A stretch of DNA of 58,734 nt from Candidatus Scalindua sp. (GCA_018670825.1 JABHIW010000052.1:1-58734), one strand, 5' to 3'; numbered from the stretch's first letter, positions 9,351 to 18,686 are shown. The notes: generated by a model not told the origin, from the sequence alone. Made by a program: numbers and translations.

Positions 9351-9888
9351 TTTTAACTTCTTCCGTTATTGACTCAACTTTAGTTTCTATGCTTTTTAAA
9401 CCTTCACTCGCGACATCCACTGCTTTCATTCCTACGGACTTCGCCTCTTCCACTACCTCTCCTACTGAAGCTTGTGCATGGTCCACGTGCTCACCAGGAG
9501 CATGATTGTGGCCAGCATGTTCATCAACAACACCTTCATGATCGTGTTGAAGCGACGTAGACATCTCTGTTCGCAAAGAATCAGTCCCATGTATTGAGTT
9601 CAGTGTTAGTTTTGTCAAAAAGAGTGTAGCAACAATAAATACCGCTCCAACAAGATAAGTGATTTTAGCCAAAATACCACCTGTCTGTGTTCCCATGGCA
9701 GACTGGTCTGCCAGGCCGCCAATAGCCGCCAGGCCGCCACCCTTCCCTGATTGCAACAGAACACACCCAATCAAGACAACACATGAAAAGATTAATGTAG
9801 ATTTTAATACTGTAGACCAGCCAAAAATAAAAAACACGGTCAGCAAGCCAAAAATAATAACAACTGCCGTAATCCATTTCGAATTCAT
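9343..9888 (-). CDS. secG: SecG preprotein translocase subunit with His-rich C-terminal extension
   Basis: SecG is the small subunit of the SecYEG translocon. Two hydrophobic helices are visible (about 6-45 and 75-95) around the conserved loop QSGKGGGLAAIGG and the GTQTGGILAKITY segment. The family is usually 70-120 residues; this one has 181. The extra C-terminal about 80 residues start with a His-rich stretch (HDHEG, HAGHNH, GEHVDH) and end in a charged amphipathic helix. The His cluster could bind metal or be a spacer; its function is unknown. It lies between tpiA and yicC in one operon, overlapping yicC. Confidence 0.88.
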   Translation of the reverse strand: MNSKWITAVVIIFGLLTVFFIFGWSTVLKSTLIFSCVVLIGCVLLQSGKGGGLAAIGGLADQSAMGTQTGGILAKITYLVGAVFIVATLFLTKLTLNSIHGTDSLRTEMSTSLQHDHEGVVDEHAGHNHAPGEHVDHAQASVGEVVEEAKSVGMKAVDVASEGLKSIETKVESITEEVKND

Positions 9889-9957
9889 AAAATTTACCTC
9901 TTTTAAAACAAATGATAAAACTTACAGATAAAATAAAATCATAAATAAAACATTAAT

Positions 9958-10722
9958 CTATGAAAACTTTACAGCTTCAGACACTATATCTAAAAATGAA
10001 TTTGAATCCAAACTGGCCCCACCAACCAGGGCACCATCAATTTCAGGCTGTCCCAAAAGGTCCTTTGCATTTTTAGAATTCACACTCCCCCCATACTGGA
10101 TTCTAATGCTTTGAGCAGTGTCATCGTTGTATTTACTTCTTATTATATTTCTGATGAAAGCATGCACTTCGTTCGCTTGTTCTGGAGTTGCCGTTTTTCC
10201 AGTACCTATTGCCCAGACAGGTTCATATGCAATTGTTAATCCTTCTACCTGCTCAGATGTCAAATCTTCAAGCCCTCCTGATAACTGGCCCTCAACAATC
10301 TCCCTGGTTTTATCAGCATCTCTCTCTTCCTGACTTTCACCAACACACAGGATTGGACACAAGTCATTGGATAATGCGGCCTTTATCTTAGCATTTACCA
10401 TTGAATTTGTTTCCTGGTATATTGCTCTACGTTCTGAATGTCCGACTATCACGTGAGTACAACCAATATCCCTGAGCATTTCACCTGAAACTTCTCCCGT
10501 AAAAGCCCCAGACTTTTCCATATTCATATTCTGTGCACCGACAAAAACATTGTGACCTTTAAGAATATCACAAATATCCTTTAAATAGACAAAAGAAGGG
10601 AATATTCCGACATCAACAGCCTCAGAGTCAGCCAATCCATTACAAAGCTCTTTTACGAGGGCCTTGGCTTTTTCTAATGTCAGGTTCATTTTCCAATTAC
10701 CGGCTATAAATTGTTTTTTCAT
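9958..10722 (-). CDS. tpiA: Triosephosphate isomerase
   Basis: Interconverts dihydroxyacetone phosphate and glyceraldehyde-3-phosphate. Catalytic Lys in NWKMN (about residues 8-12), His in VGHSERR (about 95-101), and Glu in the family signature AYEPVWAIGTG (about 165-175) are all present, followed by the phosphate-binding loop YGGSV. 254 residues is full length. Its start overlaps the end of pheA by 4 bases (ATGA-type coupling), and secG follows 69 bases downstream, the common tpiA-secG order. Confidence 0.97.
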   Translation of the reverse strand: MKKQFIAGNWKMNLTLEKAKALVKELCNGLADSEAVDVGIFPSFVYLKDICDILKGHNVFVGAQNMNMEKSGAFTGEVSGEMLRDIGCTHVIVGHSERRAIYQETNSMVNAKIKAALSNDLCPILCVGESQEERDADKTREIVEGQLSGGLEDLTSEQVEGLTIAYEPVWAIGTGKTATPEQANEVHAFIRNIIRSKYNDDTAQSIRIQYGGSVNSKNAKDLLGQPEIDGALVGGASLDSNSFLDIVSEAVKFS

Positions 10723-11789
10723 CTTTTCACAGAATCAACGGGGAAAGAGCCCATTACTTTCATATCAATACACCTTTTACCAACTTCCTTAAGTGCGCGC
10801 TTAACTTTCTCATCATATGCATGTCCGGCAAAATCGATAAAAAAACAATAATCCCACGCTTTTTTTCTTGTCGGAAGAGGCTCTATATCCGCCAGACTTA
10901 TACCATGCTTCTTGAATGGTTCTAATATTTTAAATAGTGCTCCGGACTCATTTTTGGTATGACACATAATTGCAGTCTTATCATTACCTGTTCGAGGAGG
11001 AAATTCTCTACTCAAGATGAAAAATCTTGTGATATTATTTGCGTAATCTTCGATATTCCGTCTAAGTATTTTCAAACCATAAATCCGGGCTACTTCTGAG
11101 TGGGCAATTGCAGCCGAATATTTTTCCTTTGAAGCAATTTTAGCAGCCTCAGCAGTACTCCCAATATCCAGAAGATCGACCTTTTGGAAATTGTTTGCTA
11201 ACCAAAGCTTACACTGAAAAAGTGCCTGAGGTTTTGAATATATTTTCTTAATTTCACTTTTTTTGCACTTTGCCATTAAATTGTGATGTACCGGGGTAAT
11301 AATTTCAGCACAAACCTTGACATCACACTCGATGAACATATTCAATGTCTCTCTGATACCGCCCTCTGTTGTATTCTCAACAGGCACAACACCATAGTCA
11401 GCACGTTCGCTTTCTACTTCCCTAAAGACCGAATCTATTCCATTTAACGGTATATACTCAATTGAAGAACCAAATTTCTCCTTTGCAGCAAAGTAACTGA
11501 ATGTTCCTTCGGGACCTAAATATGAAACCTTGACGGGCCGCTCGAGCATTATTGAACCAGCCATAAGCTCTCTATAAATAGCAAAAAGGCATTTATCACC
11601 TAAAGGTCCCTTGTTTTTCTCAGAAACCTTCTCAAATACCTGTTTTTCCCTATCCGGCGCATAAATTTGCGCATTTTTACGGTTTTTTATGACACCTATT
11701 TCTTTTACGACATTTGCTCTTTCATTGAAAAGCTCAATAATTTTCGAATCTAAGGCGTCAATCTTCCCCCTCAATTTGTTAAGATTCAT
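10719..11789 (-). CDS. pheA: Bifunctional chorismate mutase/prephenate dehydratase (P-protein)
   Basis: Converts chorismate through prephenate to phenylpyruvate for phenylalanine synthesis. Domains in order: AroQ-type chorismate mutase helices (about 1-85, with LRGKIDALDSKIIELF), prephenate dehydratase (about 92-270, GPEGTFSYFAA and the catalytic ITRFFIL motif), and a C-terminal ACT domain (about 275-350, ESGALFKILEPFKKHGIS) for phenylalanine feedback. 356 residues matches the bifunctional family. It is the first gene of the nine-gene minus-strand block, so the promoter should lie in 11790-12312. Confidence 0.95.
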   Translation of the reverse strand: MNLNKLRGKIDALDSKIIELFNERANVVKEIGVIKNRKNAQIYAPDREKQVFEKVSEKNKGPLGDKCLFAIYRELMAGSIMLERPVKVSYLGPEGTFSYFAAKEKFGSSIEYIPLNGIDSVFREVESERADYGVVPVENTTEGGIRETLNMFIECDVKVCAEIITPVHHNLMAKCKKSEIKKIYSKPQALFQCKLWLANNFQKVDLLDIGSTAEAAKIASKEKYSAAIAHSEVARIYGLKILRRNIEDYANNITRFFILSREFPPRTGNDKTAIMCHTKNESGALFKILEPFKKHGISLADIEPLPTRKKAWDYCFFIDFAGHAYDEKVKRALKEVGKRCIDMKVMGSFPVDSVKR

Positions 11790-12312
11790 ATGTCTATTTT
11801 TTACCCAGAGAAGTACATAAATGTTAATAATAACAGTAGTTTATAGTATTTTTAAGACCCTGAAATATATCAAAACATGAACACACTGTCAACAAAATAA
11901 CAATACACAAATAATGCTATTTTTCATTTTTTTATTTGTTGACTGTTCTGAAAAACTGGATAGAATAATACATCAGATAAATTTCTGAAACTTTTAATCT
12001 GTTGTTTTTACTTGGTCTTTCCTATGGATGTACGGCCTTTACGGAAGGACATCAGCAAGTCTCCATCGCGCCAACAGTAACTCGTTGTTGGCCAAAGGCT
12101 TAACGCTTAACACACAATATATAAATCATAATCCTGTACGTATTCGTAGTTGTTACAGCTAAATCAAAAATTCCGATTATAGATTCCATAGTATTAACCT
12201 ATATTATTGTGCTTTAATGCTTCTGTATATATTACGTATTATTAAATTTATTTATTACGAGTTAGTTATTTATTTTTACTTATAAAAGGTTGTTTTATAC
12301 AGGATAAGATAT
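11790..12312. other. Divergent intergenic region with a GC-rich structured island
   Basis: Between divergent pheA and the NYN gene. Mostly very AT-rich, presumably holding both promoters. At 12020-12110 lies a distinctly more GC-rich island with two simple hairpins. The first has arms 12027-12031 and 12049-12053 with an inner CCTT/AAGG pairing; the second has arms 12071-12076 and 12086-12091. No open frame or known RNA family was recognised. Direction of any transcript is unknown. Confidence 0.35.
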
Positions 12313-12846
12313 ATGTCAAATGAACCCGTTACAATGTTTAAACAGAGGATGGGTATTTTTGTTGATGTACAGAATATGTTCTACTCAGCAAAAGCACTCC
12401 ACCAATCAAAAATTGACTATAGTAAATTATTATCGGAGGTAGTGGAGAATAGAGAATTAATAAGAGCTGTCGCTTATGCAGTACACAAACCGGATGTTGA
12501 TCAATCTGGCTTTACGGATGCTCTTAAACGATTAGGCTATGAAATAAAGACTAAAGAGTTGCGCCTCAGGCCGGATGGAACTGCCAAGGGTGATTGGGAT
12601 ATGGGGATAGCGATAGATACTATTGCAATAGCGCCAAAACTTGATACAATAGTGCTCGTATCTGGAGATGGTGACTTTGTACCTCTTGTCGAGATGTTAA
12701 AGGCCCACGGTTGCAGAGTAGAGGTAGTATCGTTTCGTAAAAGCACGGCAGTCGAATTAGTTGAAGCATCTACCAAATATACGGCAATTGAGGAATCAAT
12801 GTTATTTAAGGAAAAAAAATTCATTAAAAATGATACAAACAGTTGA
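12313..12846 (+). CDS. NYN domain (LabA/DUF88-type) putative ribonuclease
   Basis: A 177-residue NYN/PIN-like domain protein, expected to be a metal-dependent RNase. Acidic motifs typical of the family are visible: FVDVQNMFYS near residues 17-26 (D18, N21), KGDWDMGIAIDTI at about 93-105, and LVSGDGDFVPLVEML at about 116-130. No extra domains. Its last 17 bases overlap the preferred start of RNase III, which suggests coupled translation and a shared role in RNA processing or decay. Specific targets cannot be predicted. Confidence 0.85.
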   Translation: MSNEPVTMFKQRMGIFVDVQNMFYSAKALHQSKIDYSKLLSEVVENRELIRAVAYAVHKPDVDQSGFTDALKRLGYEIKTKELRLRPDGTAKGDWDMGIAIDTIAIAPKLDTIVLVSGDGDFVPLVEMLKAHGCRVEVVSFRKSTAVELVEASTKYTAIEESMLFKEKKFIKNDTNS

Positions 12847-13549
12847 TAATAAAGAATTGGAAGAAAAACATGCAGACTGCGAGAAGACGCTTGCTTATTC
12901 TTTCGATAACATTAAACTGCTTGAAAATGCGCTGACACATACCTCTTTTAAAACGGCTTATAGTCCCAGTAACGAAAGATTAGAATTTCTGGGGGATGCC
13001 ATATTAGGGATGGTAATCTCTGAATATTTATTTAAGAAATTTCCTGATTATTCAGAAGGTAAATTAACAAAAATTAAATCTGTTGTAGTAAGCCGAGCAA
13101 CACTGGCTAAAATTGGAGATGAAATGGGCTTGAAGCAATTCATCTCTGTTGGAAAAGGGTTAATGACAAGTCGTTCTTTTCCAAAGTCGCTTATAGCAAA
13201 TGTTTTTGAAGCAATAATAGCCGCAATTTATCTTGATAGCGGATTAAAGTCAGCTTATGATTTTACCCTTAGATCTCTTAAGGATGAAATTGATATTGTA
13301 TGCAACAATAAGCATGACAAAAATTATAAATCCATGCTTCAACACTTTTGCCAAAGACAACAAGGGCATATACCCAGATACAAGATAATCAAACAGAGCG
13401 GCCCTGACCACGATAAGACTTTTGAAGTAATAACCTTAATTCACAACGTAGAACATTGTACCGGATTAGGAAATAATAAAAAGGAAGCAGAGCAGATAGC
13501 GGCAAGGAAAACATTAGAGTTTCTTGAGGTAAACACAGATAACATTTAA
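12830..13549 (+). CDS. rnc: Ribonuclease III
   Basis: Double-strand-specific endoribonuclease for rRNA and mRNA processing. The signature NERLEFLGDAILGMVISEYLF, with the catalytic Glu and Asp, is at about residues 46-66, a second acidic cluster (NVFEAIIAAIYLDSG) is near 122-136, and a dsRNA-binding domain fills about 165-235 (KKEAEQIAARKTLEFL). I chose the ATG at 12830 (239 residues). An upstream in-frame ATG at 12761 would add 23 residues unlike the family and lies deep in the preceding gene. The start overlaps the NYN gene's end. Confidence 0.94.
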   Translation: MIQTVDNKELEEKHADCEKTLAYSFDNIKLLENALTHTSFKTAYSPSNERLEFLGDAILGMVISEYLFKKFPDYSEGKLTKIKSVVVSRATLAKIGDEMGLKQFISVGKGLMTSRSFPKSLIANVFEAIIAAIYLDSGLKSAYDFTLRSLKDEIDIVCNNKHDKNYKSMLQHFCQRQQGHIPRYKIIKQSGPDHDKTFEVITLIHNVEHCTGLGNNKKEAEQIAARKTLEFLEVNTDNI

Positions 13550-13558
13550 AGGGAAAAC

Positions 13559-13816
13559 ATGGAAAAACGAATAAACAAAAAGAAAATAGTTAGTATATGT
13601 CCATCAAGGGTAGCAAGGTCAGTGTGCCCGAGTATAAAAAAGACAAGACGAATAAGACGTGATTTGTTCAGATTACAGAGAGACCCATCTATCACTGAAA
13701 CAACAATTGATAAGCTACGTTTAAGACTTAAGCAGAAAAAGAATCAAGGAATTGCAATCGATTGCGAGGGTTGCAAATATAATGTTAAAACAGACGCTGT
13801 AGCTACAGCTACATAA
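13559..13816 (+). CDS. Small basic protein of unknown function
   Basis: An 85-residue, strongly basic protein (many Lys/Arg in the first 65 residues) with Cys residues at positions about 14 and 23 and a CEGC pair near 70-73. It starts only 10 bases after rnc, in the same direction, preceded by GGGAAAA. The position suggests it is the third gene of the NYN-RNase III operon and may bind RNA or a metal, but no family is recognised. Confidence 0.55.
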   Translation: MEKRINKKKIVSICPSRVARSVCPSIKKTRRIRRDLFRLQRDPSITETTIDKLRLRLKQKKNQGIAIDCEGCKYNVKTDAVATAT

Positions 13817-13840
13817 AGAACATTGCCGCCATCAGGTTTG

Positions 13841-13886
13841 AAGTGACTAAAGTAATAAACGCTTTTGCTACAACTTTAGTGCACTT
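13841..13886. terminator. Hairpin between convergent genes, possible terminator
   Basis: Inverted repeat with arms AAGTGACTAAAGT (13841-13853) and ACTTTAGTGCACTT (13873-13886), 13 paired bases with one bulge, midway between two convergent genes. No clear U tract follows on either strand, so this is a position-based suggestion. Confidence 0.3.
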
Positions 13887-13937
13887 TAAACTTAGGGCAT
13901 GGTTTCTTGCCTGCTATATTGTGCTGCCAGTATTGAT

Positions 13938-14426
13938 TTAGGGTGTAAAATTCACAAGCTTGCCTATTTCATCTGTAACAGCCAACACTTCTTCTTTACT
14001 TAACTGAGGCTTCAGTACTTCAGTATCATTACCTTCTTTTACGTTATGCAGCAACAGATATTCACTATCACTAGATTTACGTGTAGTTATCAGTTTCAGT
14101 ACCTTTTTCCTTAATAAATACAAAGAGAGTACATATCTGAAATTCACTCTCGACAAATCTTTTTCATTCTCCAGTTTATTAAACAGATCATAAAAAACAT
14201 CTATTTTTGCATATCTTTCCACCTTTTCCGGTTTTTTTGAAATCTTTGTCTTCCAGTATGAAAAGATGTTCTCGTCATCTTTTTTATCACAGCACTCAAT
14301 GCAAAAGTCCTTCCTTTCGAATGTATTGTTAACATCGTAGAGTGCTGAAAGGTAAACTTCTTCTTCAGGAAATATTTTTTCACAAAGGAAACAGGCATGA
14401 GAACCCTTATTAATACTCCATTCCAT
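13938..14426 (-). CDS. Hypothetical protein with N-terminal zinc-finger-like Cys pairs
   Basis: A 162-residue soluble protein. Cys pairs at residues about 12-15 (CFLC) and 42-46 (CIECC) look like a treble-clef or zinc-ribbon site. The rest is charged and helical, with a Leu-rich segment (RYVLSLYLLRKKVLKL) in the middle. It reads away from the L,D-transpeptidase gene's 3' end, 104 bases downstream of it on the minus strand. No function can be assigned from the sequence. Confidence 0.6.
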   Translation of the reverse strand: MEWSINKGSHACFLCEKIFPEEEVYLSALYDVNNTFERKDFCIECCDKKDDENIFSYWKTKISKKPEKVERYAKIDVFYDLFNKLENEKDLSRVNFRYVLSLYLLRKKVLKLITTRKSSDSEYLLLHNVKEGNDTEVLKPQLSKEEVLAVTDEIGKLVNFTP

Positions 14427-14529
14427 TATTGAATCCCTTTCTTACCATAACGTTATTTAGTAACCATCAATGGTTATCAATATTTTACAAATAACAATAT
14501 GTATCATATTAAATATTCAATCAATACAA

Positions 14530-15531
14530 CTACTCTTGCATAACAACACGTGTCTTTGTCTTCACAAAATCAAACAGTTCTTCAACATTTTCGTTCTTTA
14601 AACGAATGCATCCATTAGACATGTCTTTGCCAATAGAGCCGGGATTAGCGGTGCCGTGTATTCCATAACCATAAAGGTCATTTCTATCCTCAAAACCTAT
14701 CCAGCGTGTACCTAATACATTTTTAGGATTACCATATTTATATACTCCCTCCGGAGAATACCATGTTGGATTAATTAACTTATTATCAACAAAAAATACT
14801 CCTACAGGAGTTTTATTAGACTTGCCTATGCCTACAGGATATTGTTTTATAAAATGACCATCAAGCAATATTGTCAATGTATAATCACTTTTATCAACGA
14901 GAAGGGATAGTTCTCCCTTCAAAATTTTTAAGCGCTCACCAATCTTTATTAGTGTACGGGATTTATTGTTAATACGCATAATGAATGCGTAACTGGTATC
15001 AAATTTTTTTGCGATCTTTACCAATGAATCACCCGATTTTACTTCATAAAAAACAGCATCAGGGCTTGGAACTTTTGAAAATACCAGTATCTCATTCAAC
15101 TCATCAAGCTTATTCTTTATCTCATTTCTATATTTTCTGTCAGTTTCCTTGAAATAGAGATCAGACAGTTCGTTTCTTGCTTCAAAATTTTTTCCTTTTT
15201 TTAGATATTCAGAAACTAACTTCTGGTCAAGTATGCTTTTCTTTTTTTTGTCCCTAACGATCCGTTTCTTTTTCTTCTCAGTAGCATTTTTTTCTACAAC
15301 ATCTTCAACAGGTTTTTTGTCAGCTTCATCAATGGTGAATAAAATATTAGCTTCACTAACATGGCCACCTTCTTCGCCTGTGTTCTCAGGTTTCAAGAAA
15401 GGGTCAGAGGAGGCAGAACGTGCAAGTCTTACCTTATCATTACCAAACACATATTCAATACTTACAACGCTATTTTGAATTAAAATAATGCAAGATAGAC
15501 TAATTATGATTCTGTACATTAAACATTTCAT
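14530..15531 (-). CDS. LysM-containing L,D-transpeptidase (YkuD family)
   Basis: Peptidoglycan cross-linking or remodelling enzyme of the cell envelope. The N-terminus carries a signal peptide or anchor (about residues 5-25), then a charged Lys-rich spacer (about 75-120), one LysM domain (about 163-206, YEVKSGDSLVKIAKKF), and a YkuD catalytic domain (about 211-332). The catalytic motif is complete: HGTANPGS followed by SNGCIRLKNENVEEL, with the nucleophilic Cys. A transpeptidase of this kind fits reports that anammox planctomycetes possess peptidoglycan. Confidence 0.9.
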   Translation of the reverse strand: MKCLMYRIIISLSCIILIQNSVVSIEYVFGNDKVRLARSASSDPFLKPENTGEEGGHVSEANILFTIDEADKKPVEDVVEKNATEKKKKRIVRDKKKKSILDQKLVSEYLKKGKNFEARNELSDLYFKETDRKYRNEIKNKLDELNEILVFSKVPSPDAVFYEVKSGDSLVKIAKKFDTSYAFIMRINNKSRTLIKIGERLKILKGELSLLVDKSDYTLTILLDGHFIKQYPVGIGKSNKTPVGVFFVDNKLINPTWYSPEGVYKYGNPKNVLGTRWIGFEDRNDLYGYGIHGTANPGSIGKDMSNGCIRLKNENVEELFDFVKTKTRVVMQE

Positions 15532-15644
15532 GTAAAAACCTCTATAAGGTTAAATTGAGAGATTTGCATTGATAGAAAAAACAGGAAATCGCAGATCGAG
15601 GATCAATGGGAGTTATCGGTAAAAGTTATTTTTAGGTGATGAAA

Positions 15645-16304
15645 TCAGTTTTGAATTATACGAACAAATATATTTTTTGCAATATCATTATCCAGCGCCA
15701 ATTGCGTTTCGCCATATTCCAATATCATGCTGGGGAATTTTTGATGAATTGTGAGTTCAAGGCCTGGAATCACTCCGATACCCGTAAGTCTGTCCAGGCT
15801 TGTGTGTGATTTTGTTGAAATATAAACTACCTTTACCTTTTTGCCGGCTTTTATTAAGGACAATGGACTAATTACCGGTTCCAAATTCTTTTTAGCACTT
15901 AAACAACATTCGCCTTGTGGAATTTTATTTCCATGGGGACAAACTGCCGGATGACCAAGTAAAGTACAGATACTTGCAATAATTTCCTCATTTACAAAGT
16001 GTTCAAACTGACAAGCGCCACGCTCAAATTCATCACCTCGCATTTCCAATACGTCATTTAACAATCTTTCAGCAATACGATGACGCCTTATAATCAGCTC
16101 GGCTCGCTTTTTCCCGGTTTTTGTAAATACGATCCCTGAATCATGAAGATTAATTAACTGCTCTTCTACCATTGACGTTAAATAAGTATTGGTAATATCA
16201 CTGCCAAACTTATCACCCATACGCGCACTTTCTGCCTTACCATCATTCTCTTCAAGGATCCATATATACTCTAGCATCTCTTCAATTTGTATCTCATCAG
16301 CCAT
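15645..16304 (-). CDS. DtxR/MntR-family metal-dependent regulator with FeoA-like C-terminal domain (paralogue 1)
   Basis: A 219-residue transcription factor expected to repress metal-uptake genes when loaded with Fe2+ or Mn2+. N-terminal winged helix (about 1-70) is followed by the DtxR dimerisation segment RRHRIAERLLNDVL, and metal-site residues in CQFEHFVNEE (Cys, Glu, His) and CPHGNKIP. An unusual GECC lies between the core and a C-terminal FeoA/SH3-like domain (about 145-219). It begins 29 bases after feoB ends, so it is in a feoB-dtxR operon and probably autoregulates iron uptake. A paralogue is encoded at 21870-22559. Confidence 0.9.
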   Translation of the reverse strand: MADEIQIEEMLEYIWILEENDGKAESARMGDKFGSDITNTYLTSMVEEQLINLHDSGIVFTKTGKKRAELIIRRHRIAERLLNDVLEMRGDEFERGACQFEHFVNEEIIASICTLLGHPAVCPHGNKIPQGECCLSAKKNLEPVISPLSLIKAGKKVKVVYISTKSHTSLDRLTGIGVIPGLELTIHQKFPSMILEYGETQLALDNDIAKNIFVRIIQN

Positions 16305-16333
16305 TTAACTAACTCCTTACTAAGACAGACGTT

Positions 16334-18622
16334 TTATATTGGTAACCACTGCAACACATACCTCAATATCCCACCAATAAGAAATGAAAACGGGAGAATA
16401 AATGCAAGCATGAGAAATGCAGTCTTAGCACCTCGTTCTTTTATCATGACAAAGAAATTTGCCAGACAAGGTACAAAAAGTGTAACGACAACCAGGGAAA
16501 CTATAAGTTGGTTCGGATCAATTACCAGGTTGCCGGCATCCTTCTCCAATGCTTTAAAAATACTTACAACTGCATAGTCTCTTCGCAAAAAACCCAGAAT
16601 AAAACCTTGTGTTGTCTCAACCGGTAACCCCAGGAAATGCTTAACTACCGGTTCAGCCGCCTTCTGAACATATGTTAAAATACCGAGTTTAGTAATTATA
16701 AATAATATGAAAGTACCTAACACAAATAACGGAACCGCTTCTTTCAGGAACCATTTAGTTCGGTAATATGTCTTCATTAATATATTGGTTATCTTTGGTC
16801 TTCTGAATGGAGGCATTTCCATAAGGAAATCTGATCCGGTGCCTTTAATAATCTTAGACGAAAGATAACCGACCAGCAACATTTGAGAAAATATTACAAA
16901 GAAATAGATTGCCAAATGCGCTCCGGACACGCTGCCCAGAATTCCAGCAATAACTCCCAGTTGTGCCGAACATGGCACTGCAAGGGCAAGCAACAGTGTG
17001 GAAATTACCCGTTCCTTCTTAGTATCCAATATACGCGTAGTCATTGTTGCCATAGTATCGCAGCCGAGTCCTAGCACCATTGGCAATACCGCCTTGCCGT
17101 TCAATCCGATTATCTTAAAAAACCGGTTAAGCATTACGGCCAGTCTCGGCAAATATCCACTGTCTTCCATTAAGCCGAAGCTTATAAAGAAGAAGCCGAC
17201 AATCGGCAATATGATGGCAATAGAGTAAGTGACACCGACCTGCATCAGGCCAGCCTCTTCACCCATAAACAATTCAAAGAAAAAATTGTCGGAACTCATA
17301 AACTTCTGACACAACAATCCCAGATAGTAATTTATTCCCTCAAAGTTGACATGAGTAAATACGTATTCTATTTTCGTAAAAGGGATGAATGCCTTAAAAT
17401 TAAATCCGCCTGATTTTTCAAGAGACGAGCCAAAAATTTTGCTCTCTACAAAATCAACACAGTCACCCGCTCCAAACTGCCCCACAACTTTATAAATGCA
17501 CCATAAGACCACAATTAACATTGGCCAGGCCAGGGCAGGGTGCATAGTTAAGGTACCAAGAATGTTGGTTACCTTCCGGTTTGACCAATACTCTCTTGAA
17601 AACAGATGGAATGAATAAAAACCAACGGAAATCCCACCACCTGTCAATCTCATTATCCATGCTGTTTGTCCGCCCGTATCCAGGGGACCGGCAAACATAA
17701 ACATCATCAAGTCTATTACCTTATATCCAACAAAGAAGGTGAACAGCGGCATAAAAAAGAAGAAAAACAGATTTCGTAATATCTCACCTGCCTGTTCTTC
17801 ATGCTCACTATAACTAACTATTCCCTTCAATAAATTACCAACATAATCACTTCGTTTTTTAGTAATTACATAGCTTAATGGATGGCCATATTCTTTCTGT
17901 ACTCCATCCCTGATCCTGTGAATCTGCTCAAGGGTCTGTTCATCAATTTCTAGTGTTTCCTCTAAATCCTCATCATAAGACAACAGCATTACGGCTAAGG
18001 CCCTTTTCTCCACCGTAGTTTTTTCCGGCAGTAAGGATTCAAGCTGCTTTATTCCATCCTCAAGGATCTCTCCGTAGTCAATGCTTATTTTGGGGACTTT
18101 TACCGAATTAATAGAGTTCCTAAGAGCCCCTATTCCATACTTTTGAGTAGCGATTGTTTTCGTAAGCGTCACTCCCAGTATTTCCTGCAACTTATCAGTA
18201 TTTATGGACATTCCCCTGTCCAGTGTTTCATCCCACATATTTAAGCCTATTGAAATAGGCAATCCCATTTCAGCAAGCTGAGTTGTAATTAATAAGCCTC
18301 TGTGAATATTCTTGGCATCCATTATCTGCAGGACCTTCTTTTCTTCGTCTCTTAGAAGAATGTCACGTGCAACCCTTTCGTCTTCAGAATGTGAGATCAG
18401 GCTGTTGGCTCCCGGTGTATCAACCACCTCAATTGTATCGTTAGATCCGGCGTACATACCCCTGGTAACTTCTACCGTTGTTCCCGGATAATTTGATACA
18501 GTAACGTATTTTCCCGTAAACAAACCAAACAATACGCTTTTACCAACATTTGGATTACCAACAAGCGCAATCCGATAATCCAGTGCTTTAGAATCAGCTT
18601 CCTTTGTTTTTACTTCATGCAT
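16334..18622 (-). CDS. feoB: Ferrous iron transporter FeoB
   Basis: Inner-membrane Fe2+ permease with a cytosolic GTPase domain. G1 motif GNPNVGKS is at residues 22-29, followed by G2 (YPGTTVE), G3 (DTPG) and a G4-type NMWD. The helical GDI-like spacer runs to about 270, and then come two Gate domains with many transmembrane helices; the C-terminal half has the conserved GLGCDTMATMTTRIL and PCSAQLGVIAG blocks. 762 residues is typical. No separate feoA is adjacent; a FeoA-like domain occurs instead on the neighbouring DtxR protein. A palindrome (18687-18699) lies upstream. Confidence 0.96.
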   Translation of the reverse strand: MHEVKTKEADSKALDYRIALVGNPNVGKSVLFGLFTGKYVTVSNYPGTTVEVTRGMYAGSNDTIEVVDTPGANSLISHSEDERVARDILLRDEEKKVLQIMDAKNIHRGLLITTQLAEMGLPISIGLNMWDETLDRGMSINTDKLQEILGVTLTKTIATQKYGIGALRNSINSVKVPKISIDYGEILEDGIKQLESLLPEKTTVEKRALAVMLLSYDEDLEETLEIDEQTLEQIHRIRDGVQKEYGHPLSYVITKKRSDYVGNLLKGIVSYSEHEEQAGEILRNLFFFFFMPLFTFFVGYKVIDLMMFMFAGPLDTGGQTAWIMRLTGGGISVGFYSFHLFSREYWSNRKVTNILGTLTMHPALAWPMLIVVLWCIYKVVGQFGAGDCVDFVESKIFGSSLEKSGGFNFKAFIPFTKIEYVFTHVNFEGINYYLGLLCQKFMSSDNFFFELFMGEEAGLMQVGVTYSIAIILPIVGFFFISFGLMEDSGYLPRLAVMLNRFFKIIGLNGKAVLPMVLGLGCDTMATMTTRILDTKKERVISTLLLALAVPCSAQLGVIAGILGSVSGAHLAIYFFVIFSQMLLVGYLSSKIIKGTGSDFLMEMPPFRRPKITNILMKTYYRTKWFLKEAVPLFVLGTFILFIITKLGILTYVQKAAEPVVKHFLGLPVETTQGFILGFLRRDYAVVSIFKALEKDAGNLVIDPNQLIVSLVVVTLFVPCLANFFVMIKERGAKTAFLMLAFILPFSFLIGGILRYVLQWLPI

Positions 18623-18686
18623 TTCTACAGCCTTTACATAAGTATCAATGTTCTAATAAGATACAACGCATAATACAATTATTTGG

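Noticed and set aside
12039-12064. ACGGAAGGACATCAGCAA resembles the SRP RNA tetraloop region (CGGAAGG...GCAGC).
   Set aside because: The pairing needed on the 5' side of the GGAA loop is missing, so it is not a signal recognition particle RNA.
12001-12160. Possible third copy of the 150-bp hairpin element.
   Set aside because: Only short fragments (GCTTAACGCTTAACACA, TGTTACA) resemble the element; no terminal inverted repeats are present.
12761-12829. Longer RNase III start at 12761.
   Set aside because: The 23 extra residues do not resemble RNase III and lie wholly inside the NYN gene.
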